The notes beneath the pieces were generated by a model. The model ran no database searches, had not been told where the DNA came from, and worked only from the letters and a program-made list of their open reading frames with translations. A stretch of DNA of 64,000 bases. It comes from an uncultured Campylobacter sp. Its GTDB lineage: Bacteria; Campylobacterota; Campylobacteria; Campylobacterales; Campylobacteraceae. The stretch is from positions 1 through 64,000 of the forward strand of contig NZ_CAJPRT010000003.1 in the NCBI RefSeq assembly GCF_905373215.1, in the 5' to 3' direction. This document shows positions 45,542-53,389 of the stretch, in pieces. Both the position numbers and the translations under genes were made by a program. The first letter of the stretch is position 1; each line of letters opens with the position of its first letter.

Positions 45542-45690
45542 TCATTTCTCCCCTAGTGCCCAGTAAACGATCGGTTTAGCTCCGAGCCTTGCTTCGCCGT
45601 GATACATGCCGAGCTTATCTTTCGTCCACGCAAAGCCTGTGTGTGCGTGCTTATCGATAAAGATGCCGCCGAGCCCTTTGCCTATTCCCG
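45542..45690 (-). pseudogene. truncated copy of the 3' end of the isoaspartyl peptidase gene
   Basis: The minus strand reads GLGGIFIDKHAHTGFAWTKD, then KLGMYHGEARLGAKPIVYW, then ALGEK and stop, nearly the same as the C-terminus of the intact gene at 48244-49284 (SIDKHGHTGFAWTKDKLG and on). Upstream of that the similarity ends, so only about 45 codons survive. A second ALGEK-stop echo appears near 45490. The fragment lies just downstream of the metallophosphoesterase gene. Confidence 0.8.
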
Positions 45691-45770
45691 TATTATGCGG
45701 GTGCTTTTGCAAGATGTTGCAGTAGGCTACGCTTTAAATCAATGCTGCGGCTGTCCGTATTTAGCCAGGA

Positions 45771-46370
45771 TCACAAATGTCTTGCTGTGATTTGCCTTTG
45801 CTCTAAAATTTGCACGATCTCATCTAAGCTTAAAATTTTGCCGTGCGAGTCAAAGCCTACGTTTAGTATACGGCCCTCTAGGCTGGAAGCGCGGTCGTGC
45901 AAGTGTCCGTGAAGCATAAAAGAGCCTCGCGAGGCGTGGTTGTGCTCCTCTACGGGATAGTGAAACATACAGATGCTCATACCCGCCTTGCCGTCCTTTA
46001 TCGCACCCGCGCCGCCGTCAAAATTTAGCTCCTTGTAGTGCAGGATATCGCTAAAGATAGGATTTCCGTCATCTTTTAGCTCGCGTAGCAGTGCTTCTTT
46101 GTTTTGGCTGATGAGCGTATCGTGGTTGCCTAAAATCAGCACATGCGAGCCGTTTAGCCTACGTGCGACGCTTTTTAGATCCTTCAATTTATTACAAAAT
46201 GCAAAATCGCCCAGATCATAAACCGTATCTTCCGGCCCCACTACGGCATTCCAGAGCTCTATTAGCTTTTCGTTCATCTCGCTTACGTCGTTAAAAGCCC
46301 TAAATTTAGGGCAGTATTTCATAATATTGGCGTGATAAAAATGTAAATCGGAGGTAAAAAATATCATCAT
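45771..46370 (-). CDS. metallophosphoesterase linked to a kinase-RNA ligase
   Basis: A 199-residue calcineurin-like enzyme: FFTSDLHFYHANIM (D-x-H), VYDLGDFAF (GD), LILGNHD (GNHD), CMFHYPVEE and FMLHGHLHD (GHLH), a complete metal-ligand set. Similar small phosphoesterases are common in phages. It follows the kinase-ligase gene by 66 bases on the same strand. In RNA-repair systems a phosphatase cleans 2',3'-cyclic or 3'-phosphate ends before ligation, so this could supply that step; alternatives include nucleotide or DNA-end phosphatase. Confidence 0.8.
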   Translation of the reverse strand: MMIFFTSDLHFYHANIMKYCPKFRAFNDVSEMNEKLIELWNAVVGPEDTVYDLGDFAFCNKLKDLKSVARRLNGSHVLILGNHDTLISQNKEALLRELKDDGNPIFSDILHYKELNFDGGAGAIKDGKAGMSICMFHYPVEEHNHASRGSFMLHGHLHDRASSLEGRILNVGFDSHGKILSLDEIVQILEQRQITARHL

Positions 46371-46436
46371 TTTCCTTTAAGCTCTAATCGCCGCTTACGT
46401 AAATTTACGCGGCGCCAAATATTTGCACGATAATCG

Positions 46437-47930
46437 TTAAACTTTTTCTAAAAATTCTTTTATAAAGCCTAGCTTGCCCTGCTCGTCAAGGGATTTGAAT
46501 TCTCGCTCGTTTGCTTTGATGTGATCGACCAAAGGGTGAAATTCTTCATCAAGCTTGGTTTTATCCAGTTTGCCGGAAAGCGCCTCGTTTTTACTGCGAG
46601 CAAAAAATTTATTCACGAGATAATAAGGCGTTTTCATCTTAAAGCAAAAATCGTTCTGGCTTGGGATATACACCATAAAGCCCTCGAATTTTGCCTCTTT
46701 GACTATATTTTTTAGCTCTGCAAAGCTCGTTTTTAGATACTGCTCGTCCTTCTTATAAAAAGGTCTTTTTAGCGCGCCAGCGGTGCTTGCAGCGATCTTA
46801 TCCAGCTCAAATTCGCTTGCTTGCGCGCCGGTTTTAGCGTCGATAAGTCCGATAAAAGTCTCACCAAGCTCCTCTTCTACGATGTGCGGATCGCTCTCGT
46901 CGGTGATCTCAAATAAAAAAGTTTTATTTGGATAGCGTTTGAAAATCTCTTCAAATTTGCAGCAGTGCTCGCGCGCCATCTGTGCAAATCTACTATCGGT
47001 CGATCCCGTCGTGGAGTAGATGACGCGGCGGTTAAAGCTCGCGCCGCTTTCGCCGATATCTACGTAGGTGCAACACCCCAAAAAGCCGTTTACCTTTCGC
47101 ACGGCAAGCACGGGCGTATCGTCTGTGATATCGATAGGATAAAGGCTTTTGCGCGAGGTAAATTCCGAGTAGTTATAGACCTTTTTAAACGGACGCACGA
47201 TGATATTTAGATCATCGTCCATTATGAGCCCGCGCATCTCAAGCAGCGCCTTATCCCAATCGGCTTTGAAAAAGACGCGTTTTGAGTATTTGTAGGTGCG
47301 AAGCTCTGGATAAAGCTCGCTTTGACGCGCACTCCAGAGCCTTTTATCCTGCGTAGCGGCGATATATTTTTTCGTTACGTAGGTATTTTGCGCAGCATCA
47401 AAGGGCAGATCGCGCCTGTTTAGAGCCGCCGCGTCTTTAATCTTTTGCGCTACGCTTTGGCTCATAGGATTAACGGGCGGGATCAAAATTTCGCCCTCTA
47501 TTTTGTTGTTTGCGATCTTGATAAACATCGCTATCACCGTATTTTCATCGACGCCGTGCTCGGAGGCGAAGAAATTTTGCATTCTAAAGCATTCAAAAAT
47601 AAATCCATTTTGGGCGGCTTGTTCTTTTAGGCTTAGCAGCTCTTTGGTGCGCGCACTCACGTTGCTAAGCACGATAAGAACGTCTTTGGTTTTGTTTTCC
47701 AGAGCAAATTTATACGCCTGCTTTATCTCGCGGGCGACCTTGCGCTTCGCGTCCTCCAAAAGCTTCGGCGACCAAGTATAAATCCCTGCCTCATCGGTTA
47801 AGAACATATCGTTTTCCAGATGATAAATTTGCGCCTGCGGATATTCATTTTTAAATTCTTTAATTTTCTCTTTTGCGAAAGTCGTTTTACCCGAGCCCGC
47901 GTGTCCGCGAACGACTATAAATTTTCTCAT
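46437..47930 (-). CDS. polynucleotide kinase-RNA ligase fusion protein
   Basis: A 497-residue protein. The N-terminus is a P-loop kinase: Walker A GHAGSGKTT at residues 9-17 and LENDMFL. From ~215 it is a nucleotidyltransferase of the T4 RNA ligase 1 type: LLEMRGLIMDDDLNIIVRPF, motif I K279-V-N-G282 (usually KxDG), LFEITDESDPHIV (Glu341, like Rnl1 motif III), EGFMVYI (motif IV, Glu416) and FKMKTPYY (motif V lysines). The likely action is 5'-phosphorylation plus ligation of broken RNA. Asn for Asp in motif I is unusual. A perfect inverted repeat lies upstream. Phage origin is possible. Confidence 0.8.
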   Translation of the reverse strand: MRKFIVVRGHAGSGKTTFAKEKIKEFKNEYPQAQIYHLENDMFLTDEAGIYTWSPKLLEDAKRKVAREIKQAYKFALENKTKDVLIVLSNVSARTKELLSLKEQAAQNGFIFECFRMQNFFASEHGVDENTVIAMFIKIANNKIEGEILIPPVNPMSQSVAQKIKDAAALNRRDLPFDAAQNTYVTKKYIAATQDKRLWSARQSELYPELRTYKYSKRVFFKADWDKALLEMRGLIMDDDLNIIVRPFKKVYNYSEFTSRKSLYPIDITDDTPVLAVRKVNGFLGCCTYVDIGESGASFNRRVIYSTTGSTDSRFAQMAREHCCKFEEIFKRYPNKTFLFEITDESDPHIVEEELGETFIGLIDAKTGAQASEFELDKIAASTAGALKRPFYKKDEQYLKTSFAELKNIVKEAKFEGFMVYIPSQNDFCFKMKTPYYLVNKFFARSKNEALSGKLDKTKLDEEFHPLVDHIKANEREFKSLDEQGKLGFIKEFLEKV

Positions 47931-48210
47931 TTTACCGCCTTGATTTTATGTGGCGATATTCTACCTGAAATTTGAGCGCTTTGACATCAAGAAATATGGA
48001 TTTTGGTAAAATTTAAGGCTCAGCGGAACTTAATATTTCTTGATTTGAGCCTAAGTTAAAGAGAGCCAATTTTAAATAGAAATTTGCGCTTTGCCGAGGC
48101 GCTAAATTAAAATTTGACCGAATTTGCCTCGCCGAAGCGCTTGATCGATGAAAGCGCCAAATTTTGATAGACGCGCGATAAAAAGCGTATTTATCCTCGC
48201 TATTTGATTT
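47931..48210. other. control region upstream of the kinase-ligase gene
   Basis: The frame at 48102-48335 is not supported. The stretch contains the 12-base inverted repeat at 47986/48033 and a possible minus-strand AGAATA -10 near 47955. Confidence 0.45.
47986..48044. promoter_or_regulatory. perfect 12-base inverted repeat before the kinase-ligase gene
   Basis: ATCAAGAAATAT (47986-47997) and ATATTTCTTGAT (48033-48044) are exact reverse complements 35 bases apart. The pair lies 56-114 bases upstream of the start codon and could be an operator or a transcript hairpin. Confidence 0.55.
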
Positions 48211-48239
48211 AAATTTAGCCCCGTAAAGGGGCTAAATTT
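48211..48239 (-). terminator. terminator of the isoaspartyl peptidase gene
   Basis: AAATTTAGCCCC and GGGGCTAAATTT form a perfect 12-bp stem around a 5-base loop, 4 bases past the stop codon. The arms again carry AAATTT. Confidence 0.8.
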
Positions 48240-48243
48240 GCGC

Positions 48244-49284
48244 TTATTTCTCGCCAAGCGGCCAGTAAACGATCGGTTTAGCTCCAAGTCTTGCTTCACC
48301 GTGATACATGCCGAGCTTGTCTTTCGTCCACGCAAAGCCCGTGTGTCCGTGCTTGTCGATCGAGATGATGCCGCCGCTGCCGCCGAGCGCTTTGACCTCT
48401 TTTACCGCTTCTTCGGCGGCCTTTTGCACGTCGGAGGTTTTGTATTTATACAGAGCCGAGACCTCGTGCGCGGCGTTTACGCGCATATAGATGTCGCCCG
48501 TGCCGGTGCAAGAAACCGCGACAGAGTCGTTGTCGGCGTAGGTTCCCGAGCCGATTATCGGGCTATCGCCGATGCGACCAGTCATTTTATTTGTCATGCC
48601 GCCCGTGCTGGTTGCCGCGGCTAGGTTGCCGTTTTTATCCAGCGCGATTGCGCCCACGGTGCCAAGATACGGACGCTCGTGTAAATTTAGCGACGTCTTT
48701 TTCGCCTTTTCGCTATCAAGTAGCAGCTTTTGTTTCTCTTTGGCTTTTTGCAGCGCATCGTATCTAAACTGCGTGAAAAAATACTTCTGATCGACCATCT
48801 CTAGACCGTTTTCTTTGGCGAGCTTGTCAGCCCCCTCGCCGGCGACTAGCGTATGCCACGTCTTATCCATCACGAGCCTGGCGCCTAGGATAGGGTTTTT
48901 GATATGCCGTGCCATCGCGACCGCGCCCGCTTTTTTGGTCGAGCCGTCCATGATCGAGGCGTCGAGCTCGTTAAATCCGTCGGCGGTAAATACCGCGCCC
49001 TTGCCCGCGTTGAAATTCGGATCGTCCTCAAGCACCATAATGGCCGCCGTTACGGCATCCATAGCGCTGCCGCCTTTTTCAAGCACGGCTTGACCCGCCA
49101 AAAGCGCTTTTTTCATAGGCTCCTCGCGGATTTTAAATTCCTCCTTGGTCAGATCAAGCCCGCTGGTGCCGCCGTGAATGACGATGACGGGGGAAAATTT
49201 CTCCTGCGCATTCGCAACCGTTAGCCCGAGCAGGGCCAAACTCGCCGCCATAAAAACGGCTTTTGAGAGTGAAAAGTGCTTCAT
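48244..49284 (-). CDS. iaaA: periplasmic isoaspartyl peptidase / L-asparaginase (Ntn-hydrolase)
   Basis: A signal peptide (FMAASLALLGLTVANA) precedes a plant-type asparaginase: VIVIHGGTSG, MDAVTAAIMVLEDDPNFNAGKGAVF, and the autocleavage site GTVGAIALD whose Thr becomes the catalytic nucleophile, then TGRIGDSPIIGSGTYAD. It hydrolyses asparagine or isoaspartyl dipeptides, feeding amino-acid catabolism, apparently in the periplasm. At 346 residues it is complete. A truncated copy of its 3' end is at 45542. Confidence 0.92.
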   Translation of the reverse strand: MKHFSLSKAVFMAASLALLGLTVANAQEKFSPVIVIHGGTSGLDLTKEEFKIREEPMKKALLAGQAVLEKGGSAMDAVTAAIMVLEDDPNFNAGKGAVFTADGFNELDASIMDGSTKKAGAVAMARHIKNPILGARLVMDKTWHTLVAGEGADKLAKENGLEMVDQKYFFTQFRYDALQKAKEKQKLLLDSEKAKKTSLNLHERPYLGTVGAIALDKNGNLAAATSTGGMTNKMTGRIGDSPIIGSGTYADNDSVAVSCTGTGDIYMRVNAAHEVSALYKYKTSDVQKAAEEAVKEVKALGGSGGIISIDKHGHTGFAWTKDKLGMYHGEARLGAKPIVYWPLGEK

Positions 49285-49698
49285 ATCTCATCCTTTCGAA
49301 AAAATTGGAGAATTTCTAAGGAATGATATAACTTTGCACTTTTCGTTTCGCTTAATCAAATGCGAATTTGGCTGGATCTAAATCTAATGCTTTGAGTTTA
49401 GGATTAAGCTTTCGCCGTCAAATTTAACGTAATTTAATTTATGGCACAATCTGATGGATCGATTTAAATTTTATAATTTTGAGTTTGAGCGTTAGTAAAA
49501 TTTAATTACCGCAGCTCGATAAATTTCAACCGCACGCCGTAAAATTTTAGCGCGCGGCCGTATTTTAAAGGGTGCTATGCGAGCGAGCTCAAGCACGCAC
49601 CCGCCGGCAAAGCAGGCTTTAAATCAAAACGGCCTCAAGCTCGCCGTACGCGATCATTTAGTGTTGCGTCGAAACCGACGCCAGTATGTTTTGACGGC
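49285..49698. other. gene-free stretch upstream of the peptidase and downstream of the DUF417 gene
   Basis: Holds the peptidase promoter (a TATATC-like box near 49325 on the minus strand) and a few AAATTT cores. No supported ORF was found. Confidence 0.4.
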
Positions 49699-50136
49699 TC
49701 AATCGCAGCTTTTTTCTCCGCGGCAAAGGCGCGCCAGGTCGTATTTTAGCAGCACCAAGCCAAGGCCTAGCAAGAAAAGGTCTTTAAAGATAAAGCCGTC
49801 GATCTTACCCAACTGCGGCAGTAGGCTGAGCGTGCTCAGCGCCATGACGATTACGATGAGATCGCCCACGGCGCCCGCCTTCGGTTTGAAAAAGCCCGCG
49901 ATGAGCGAGAGATAGCCCACGGTCTCCACCACGCCCAAAAAATAGCTCGCGCCGGCGTCCCCGAGCGCTGAGGGCAAAAACGAAAGCCATGTCTGCGAAA
50001 AGAGCGGCTTTAAAGCCTCCACTTCAAACTCAAACCACTTGTAGTTGCCCATCACGGCAAGCACGATGATAACGGAAAGCCTAGCGAATATAATATCCGC
50101 GTCGCCTGCGACAAATTTTTTTACGATCTCCTTCAT
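49699..50136 (-). CDS. DUF417 (YkgB-like) membrane protein
   Basis: A 145-residue inner-membrane protein with four helices: FARLSVIIVLAVMGNYKWFEFEVEALKPLF, the SYFLGVVETVGYLSLIAGFF segment, LIVIVMALSTLSLL and FLLGLGLVLLKYDL. The pattern matches the YkgB/DUF417 family, related to DoxX. The function is unknown; relatives are linked to oxidative or hypochlorite stress. It is single and divergent from the pseudogene at 50336. Confidence 0.78.
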   Translation of the reverse strand: MKEIVKKFVAGDADIIFARLSVIIVLAVMGNYKWFEFEVEALKPLFSQTWLSFLPSALGDAGASYFLGVVETVGYLSLIAGFFKPKAGAVGDLIVIVMALSTLSLLPQLGKIDGFIFKDLFLLGLGLVLLKYDLARLCRGEKSCD

Positions 50137-50335
50137 ACGGCTCCTTTGTAAATTGTGTAGCGGTATGATAGCGGGCTTGCGTGTAGGCTACGTGAAGAGG
50201 CGAAATTTCAAATCTACGGCTCCGCGAAATTTGAAATTCCATGCCGCGCGCCGTAAAATTTCAACGTGCATACAAAATTTTAAAATTCGCGCCTAAATTT
50301 AAGCTATAATCGCTTCAAATTTTAAGGAGCCGCAA

Positions 50336-51441
50336 ATGCTAAAATCATATCCTCTTGCGATGCAGGGCGTGGAGTTTCGCGGACACGGCGTGACGGGCAT
50401 TTATGAGATGGGCGAGCGGATTGCCTTCGTCCACTTTGCCTTTGCAGCCCCTAGCGAGCAAAACATCGCCGCGAAGCTAACGCCCGGCTACGTGCTGCTA
50501 GATACGTTTTCGCGCGATTTTAGCGAACGCAAAAGATCAGTGCTTGCTACGAGCAGCGCGAAATTTTCTCTGCCGCCTCCGCGCTTTGTTACCCGCAGGA
50601 CGGCCACTTCGTGCTAAATACGAGATACTACGAGGGCTTCGTCGATTCGCCCGCAAAACTCATCAAAATACAAGACGGCGAAATGAGCGAGCTTGGCGAC
50701 GCTCCTGCGCCCGTGAAGCAGATCTACAACGATGCGCGAACCTACGAATTTGAGGGCTTTGTCGTGCGGATGAGTTCGCCCTTCATGATGGAGTGTATAG
50801 CTTCGCAGGACGGATCAAATTTAAGCGGCGCGGCGGCTGATTTAGGCGGCACGCTAAATTTTAGCGGCGCGGCGGGCGAGAATTTAAAAAATTCCTCCGA
50901 AAATGTCGGCGCGGCGGCTGTTTGTAAAGCGAGCAAAAGCGATCCACGCAATGAAACGAGCGAGGCGAAAGATAAAATTTCAAACGGCGGCAAGCAAACG
51001 CGCAAAAAAGCGGCCGCAAAAGGCAAAACGCTTTGGCGGCTGAAGCTCGGCGCGTATCTATATACTCCGGTTTGCCTGCGCGGCGCAGCGACGCCGCATT
51101 TTGATGCGCAAGATAAGCGGCGGGGTCTCTAGACGCTGTATTTCGGCACCGCGGGCAAGGGCGGGCATCTATATGCCGTGAGCGCGGCGAGTGGCGAGGT
51201 GATCTTTAAGCTTGACACCGGCGGCACCGAGCATTTTGCGTGGTGCGAGGATAAAATTTTACTCGCAGATCGCCGCGGCAAGCCGGTTTTGATTAGCGCG
51301 GACGACGGCTCGATCTTAAAAGAGGTGGAATTCGGCAAGTTTCGATTCGGCTCGGATCAGATCATGCTCGCTAGCAAAGGGCGCCTCTACGCCGTGGCAA
51401 ACGACGGAGTCGCGATGCACGCAGTCTGCGCTGATTTATAA
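50336..51441 (+). pseudogene. PQQ-like beta-propeller protein, broken by a frameshift and a stop
   Basis: MLKSYPLAMQGVEFRGHGVT starts well (AAGGAG site). A frameshift near 50530 moves the sense into the frame reading ISACYEQREIFSAA and VLNTRYYEGFVDSPAK. An in-frame TAG at 51130 interrupts it; beyond, TLYFGTAGKGGHLYAVSAAS and ILLADRRGKPVLISADDGS are typical PQQ-propeller blades, ending at 51441. A low-complexity Gly/Ala/Asn insert (50817-51000) with AAATTT cores lies in the middle. Two lesions make it a pseudogene. Compare 3101-4392. Confidence 0.75.
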
Positions 51442-51642
51442 AATTTAACCGCAAGGCTTGGGGTACTGCCCGCTTTGGCTATGAAATTTACCTAGTTCGG
51501 CGGGGCGCGGTCATAACCCAAAAGCGTCCGATTTCAAATCACCGCAGCCCCGCTCGCTAAATGAAATTTATTCGCCCGGCGCGTCGTTTCGAACTGAAAT
51601 CCAAACCCCTCGCCTTAAAATTTAAAGCGGTCGCGGCAAATT

Positions 51643-52740
51643 TCAAGGCGCGAAGTGATGCGAGCTGCCGTGAAATTCCATAGAGCTTTGCGGCGTACGC
51701 GGGCAAACCTCGGCGATGATATTGATCGCGACGCCCGCCTTAGCGGCAATCGCATAGATTTTAGGCAAAAACTTCGGCGCGAAGCTGAACAAAATCTCGT
51801 ACTCCTCGCCGCTTTGCAGCGCAGCCTCGCTAGGGCGGGCGATCCAGCGCGCACCCACGCCGCTAGCCTCCAGCAGGCGGGGTAGATCCTGCGCGAGCCC
51901 ATCGCTAATATCCATCGCCGCGCTGATGAACTTCGCCGCCTTGTAAAAAAACTTATCGCACAAGACGGGCCTGACGAAGCGCGAATTCTTTGAAATTTTT
52001 GCGCGCAGATCCTCGCGCAAGCGATATGAGCCACTACCCGGCACAGGATTTTCACATGCGAGGCTTTGCGCCGTAGGGCTCTTGTGATCGTCTCTACTCC
52101 GCGACACGGAATTTTGCGCCGAATTTTCGGCGTCCAGGCTCGGCGGCTCGACGTACGCAGGCAAAATTTTATCGTCCGTGCTTCGCACCTCATCGCTTGG
52201 ACCTTGTGCCGACGAAATTTTATCGTTTCGGTTTCGCGTCTGCGAGCTAGCGGGCGAAATTTCATCTCTTAAAAGCACCGCCAGATCGCGCCCGACGCTA
52301 CCTAGCTCGCCAGTATGCGCGATGAGATCGCCCACGCGCGTGCCGCTGCGAAACACAGGGCGCTTGCACTTGCCGATCAGGCTCACGCTAAGCGCGATGC
52401 GATCCGAACCGATCGTGTCGCCGCCGATGATCCGTATGCCCCACGCGCGCGCCGTTTCGCTCACGCCCGCGCACAGCTCGTCGATCTCGCGCGCGTCGAT
52501 CTCGCGCGGCAGCGCAAGCCCCAGTAGGGCGTATTTGGCGCGCGCATTCGTCGCGATCATATCCGAGATGTTTACAAGCATCGCCTTTGCGCCGATCTCG
52601 CGCAGGCTCAGCCAGCCGCGGCGAAAGTGCACGCCCTCGACGAAAAGATCCTTACAATACGCTCGCTCGCCGATTACGGCGCAATCATCGCCGTTAAGCT
52701 TCGATCTAAATTTATCAAAAATATACCGCTCTTTATCCAT
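51643..52740 (-). CDS. thiL: thiamine-monophosphate kinase with a low-complexity insert
   Basis: Phosphorylates thiamine monophosphate to the diphosphate cofactor. Motifs are LNGDDCAVIG, VEGVHFRRGWLSLREIGAKA, LVNISDMIA, IIGGDTIGSD, HTGELGSVGRDLAVLL, then MDISDGLAQDLPRLL and SGEEYEILFSF. Residues ~160-245 are an insert rich in Ser/Asp/Arg/Asn (DKISSAQGPSDEVRSTD, DKILPAYVEPPS) between GELGSVGRDL and FVRPVLCDKFF, absent from other family members; the protein is therefore ~365 rather than ~270 residues. Catalytic regions are preserved on both sides. Confidence 0.93.
   Translation of the reverse strand: MDKERYIFDKFRSKLNGDDCAVIGERAYCKDLFVEGVHFRRGWLSLREIGAKAMLVNISDMIATNARAKYALLGLALPREIDAREIDELCAGVSETARAWGIRIIGGDTIGSDRIALSVSLIGKCKRPVFRSGTRVGDLIAHTGELGSVGRDLAVLLRDEISPASSQTRNRNDKISSAQGPSDEVRSTDDKILPAYVEPPSLDAENSAQNSVSRSRDDHKSPTAQSLACENPVPGSGSYRLREDLRAKISKNSRFVRPVLCDKFFYKAAKFISAAMDISDGLAQDLPRLLEASGVGARWIARPSEAALQSGEEYEILFSFAPKFLPKIYAIAAKAGVAINIIAEVCPRTPQSSMEFHGSSHHFAP
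52006..52263 (-). repeat. in-frame low-complexity insert within thiL
   Basis: Encodes residues ~160-245. AAATTT or GAATTT cores lie at 52109, 52121, 52164, 52215 and 52257, each in GACGAAATTTTATCG-like context, as in the array at 37721. Confidence 0.7.
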
Positions 52741-52790
52741 ACGCCCTCCGTTAAATTAGCGTTACGCCACAGCTGTGCGAAGGCTAAGAA

Positions 52791-52806
52791 GCCCGCATTC
52801 GCGGGC
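52791..52806. terminator. GC hairpin between the TPR lipoprotein gene and thiL
   Basis: GCCCGC-ATTC-GCGGGC forms a tight 6-bp stem flanked by CTTTGTTT on one side and TTCTTAG on the other strand. It could end the lipoprotein transcript on the minus strand. Confidence 0.5.
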
Positions 52807-52887
52807 CTTTGTTTAAATTTCGTCGCATACGCGCAGCAGGAATTCTATGCTCCGCTTTGCAAGATTATAGCGTAAATTTAGATTTTC

Positions 52888-53010
52888 GCCGCGCGAGTTT
52901 GGCTGCGGTTCGATGCGGCTTGATAGCAAAATTAGAAATCGCGTAAGTTTTGAGGCTTTGGCGCGGCTCGGTATAACCTGATGCGGACGGAAGTCTGCGA
53001 TAAAACTGCG
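52888..53010. repeat. duplicated intergenic element, copy A (partner at 54888-55010)
   Basis: Contains CCGCGCGAGTTTGG, AGTTTTGAGGCTT, GCGCGGCTCGGTAT and GCGATAAAAC in the same order as copy B, in direct orientation 2 kb away. Both copies flank the lipoprotein gene. Confidence 0.75.
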
Positions 53011-53389
53011 CCCGCCGCATAGACAGCCCCTAAAAGCTTCTAGCTCGCGGCGCGGCGCCGAACCGCAGTCATAGCGCACTCAAAAGCGCCCGCAAAGCTT
53101 CATGCACTAGCGAAATCGCGACTTTTAATGGCTGCGATGCGAGGATAAATCGCCGCGCAGGCACGGATGCCGTTTCAAATCTACGGCGCGGGTATAAATT
53201 TTGCTTTCAAAATGGGGCTTCAAAAGTGCAAGCTCCGCCATGCCGTCTAAATCCGCCGCAAGCCCGCACCGCCCGCAAACGACATAAAATTCTGCCGCGC
53301 CCCAAGCGCTCAAACCGCGTAACGCCCCGAGCCGAATTCATCGCAGCGCAGCGGCAAAATTTCACGAAACGCCGCCGCCTAGCAACCCG

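Larger units (their letters stand above)
52741..53389. other. gene-free stretch with a terminator hairpin and a duplicated element
   Basis: Frames at 52813-53079 and 53125-53313 lack starts and known families. The recognisable parts are the hairpin at 52791 and repeat copy A at 52888-53010. Confidence 0.5.
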
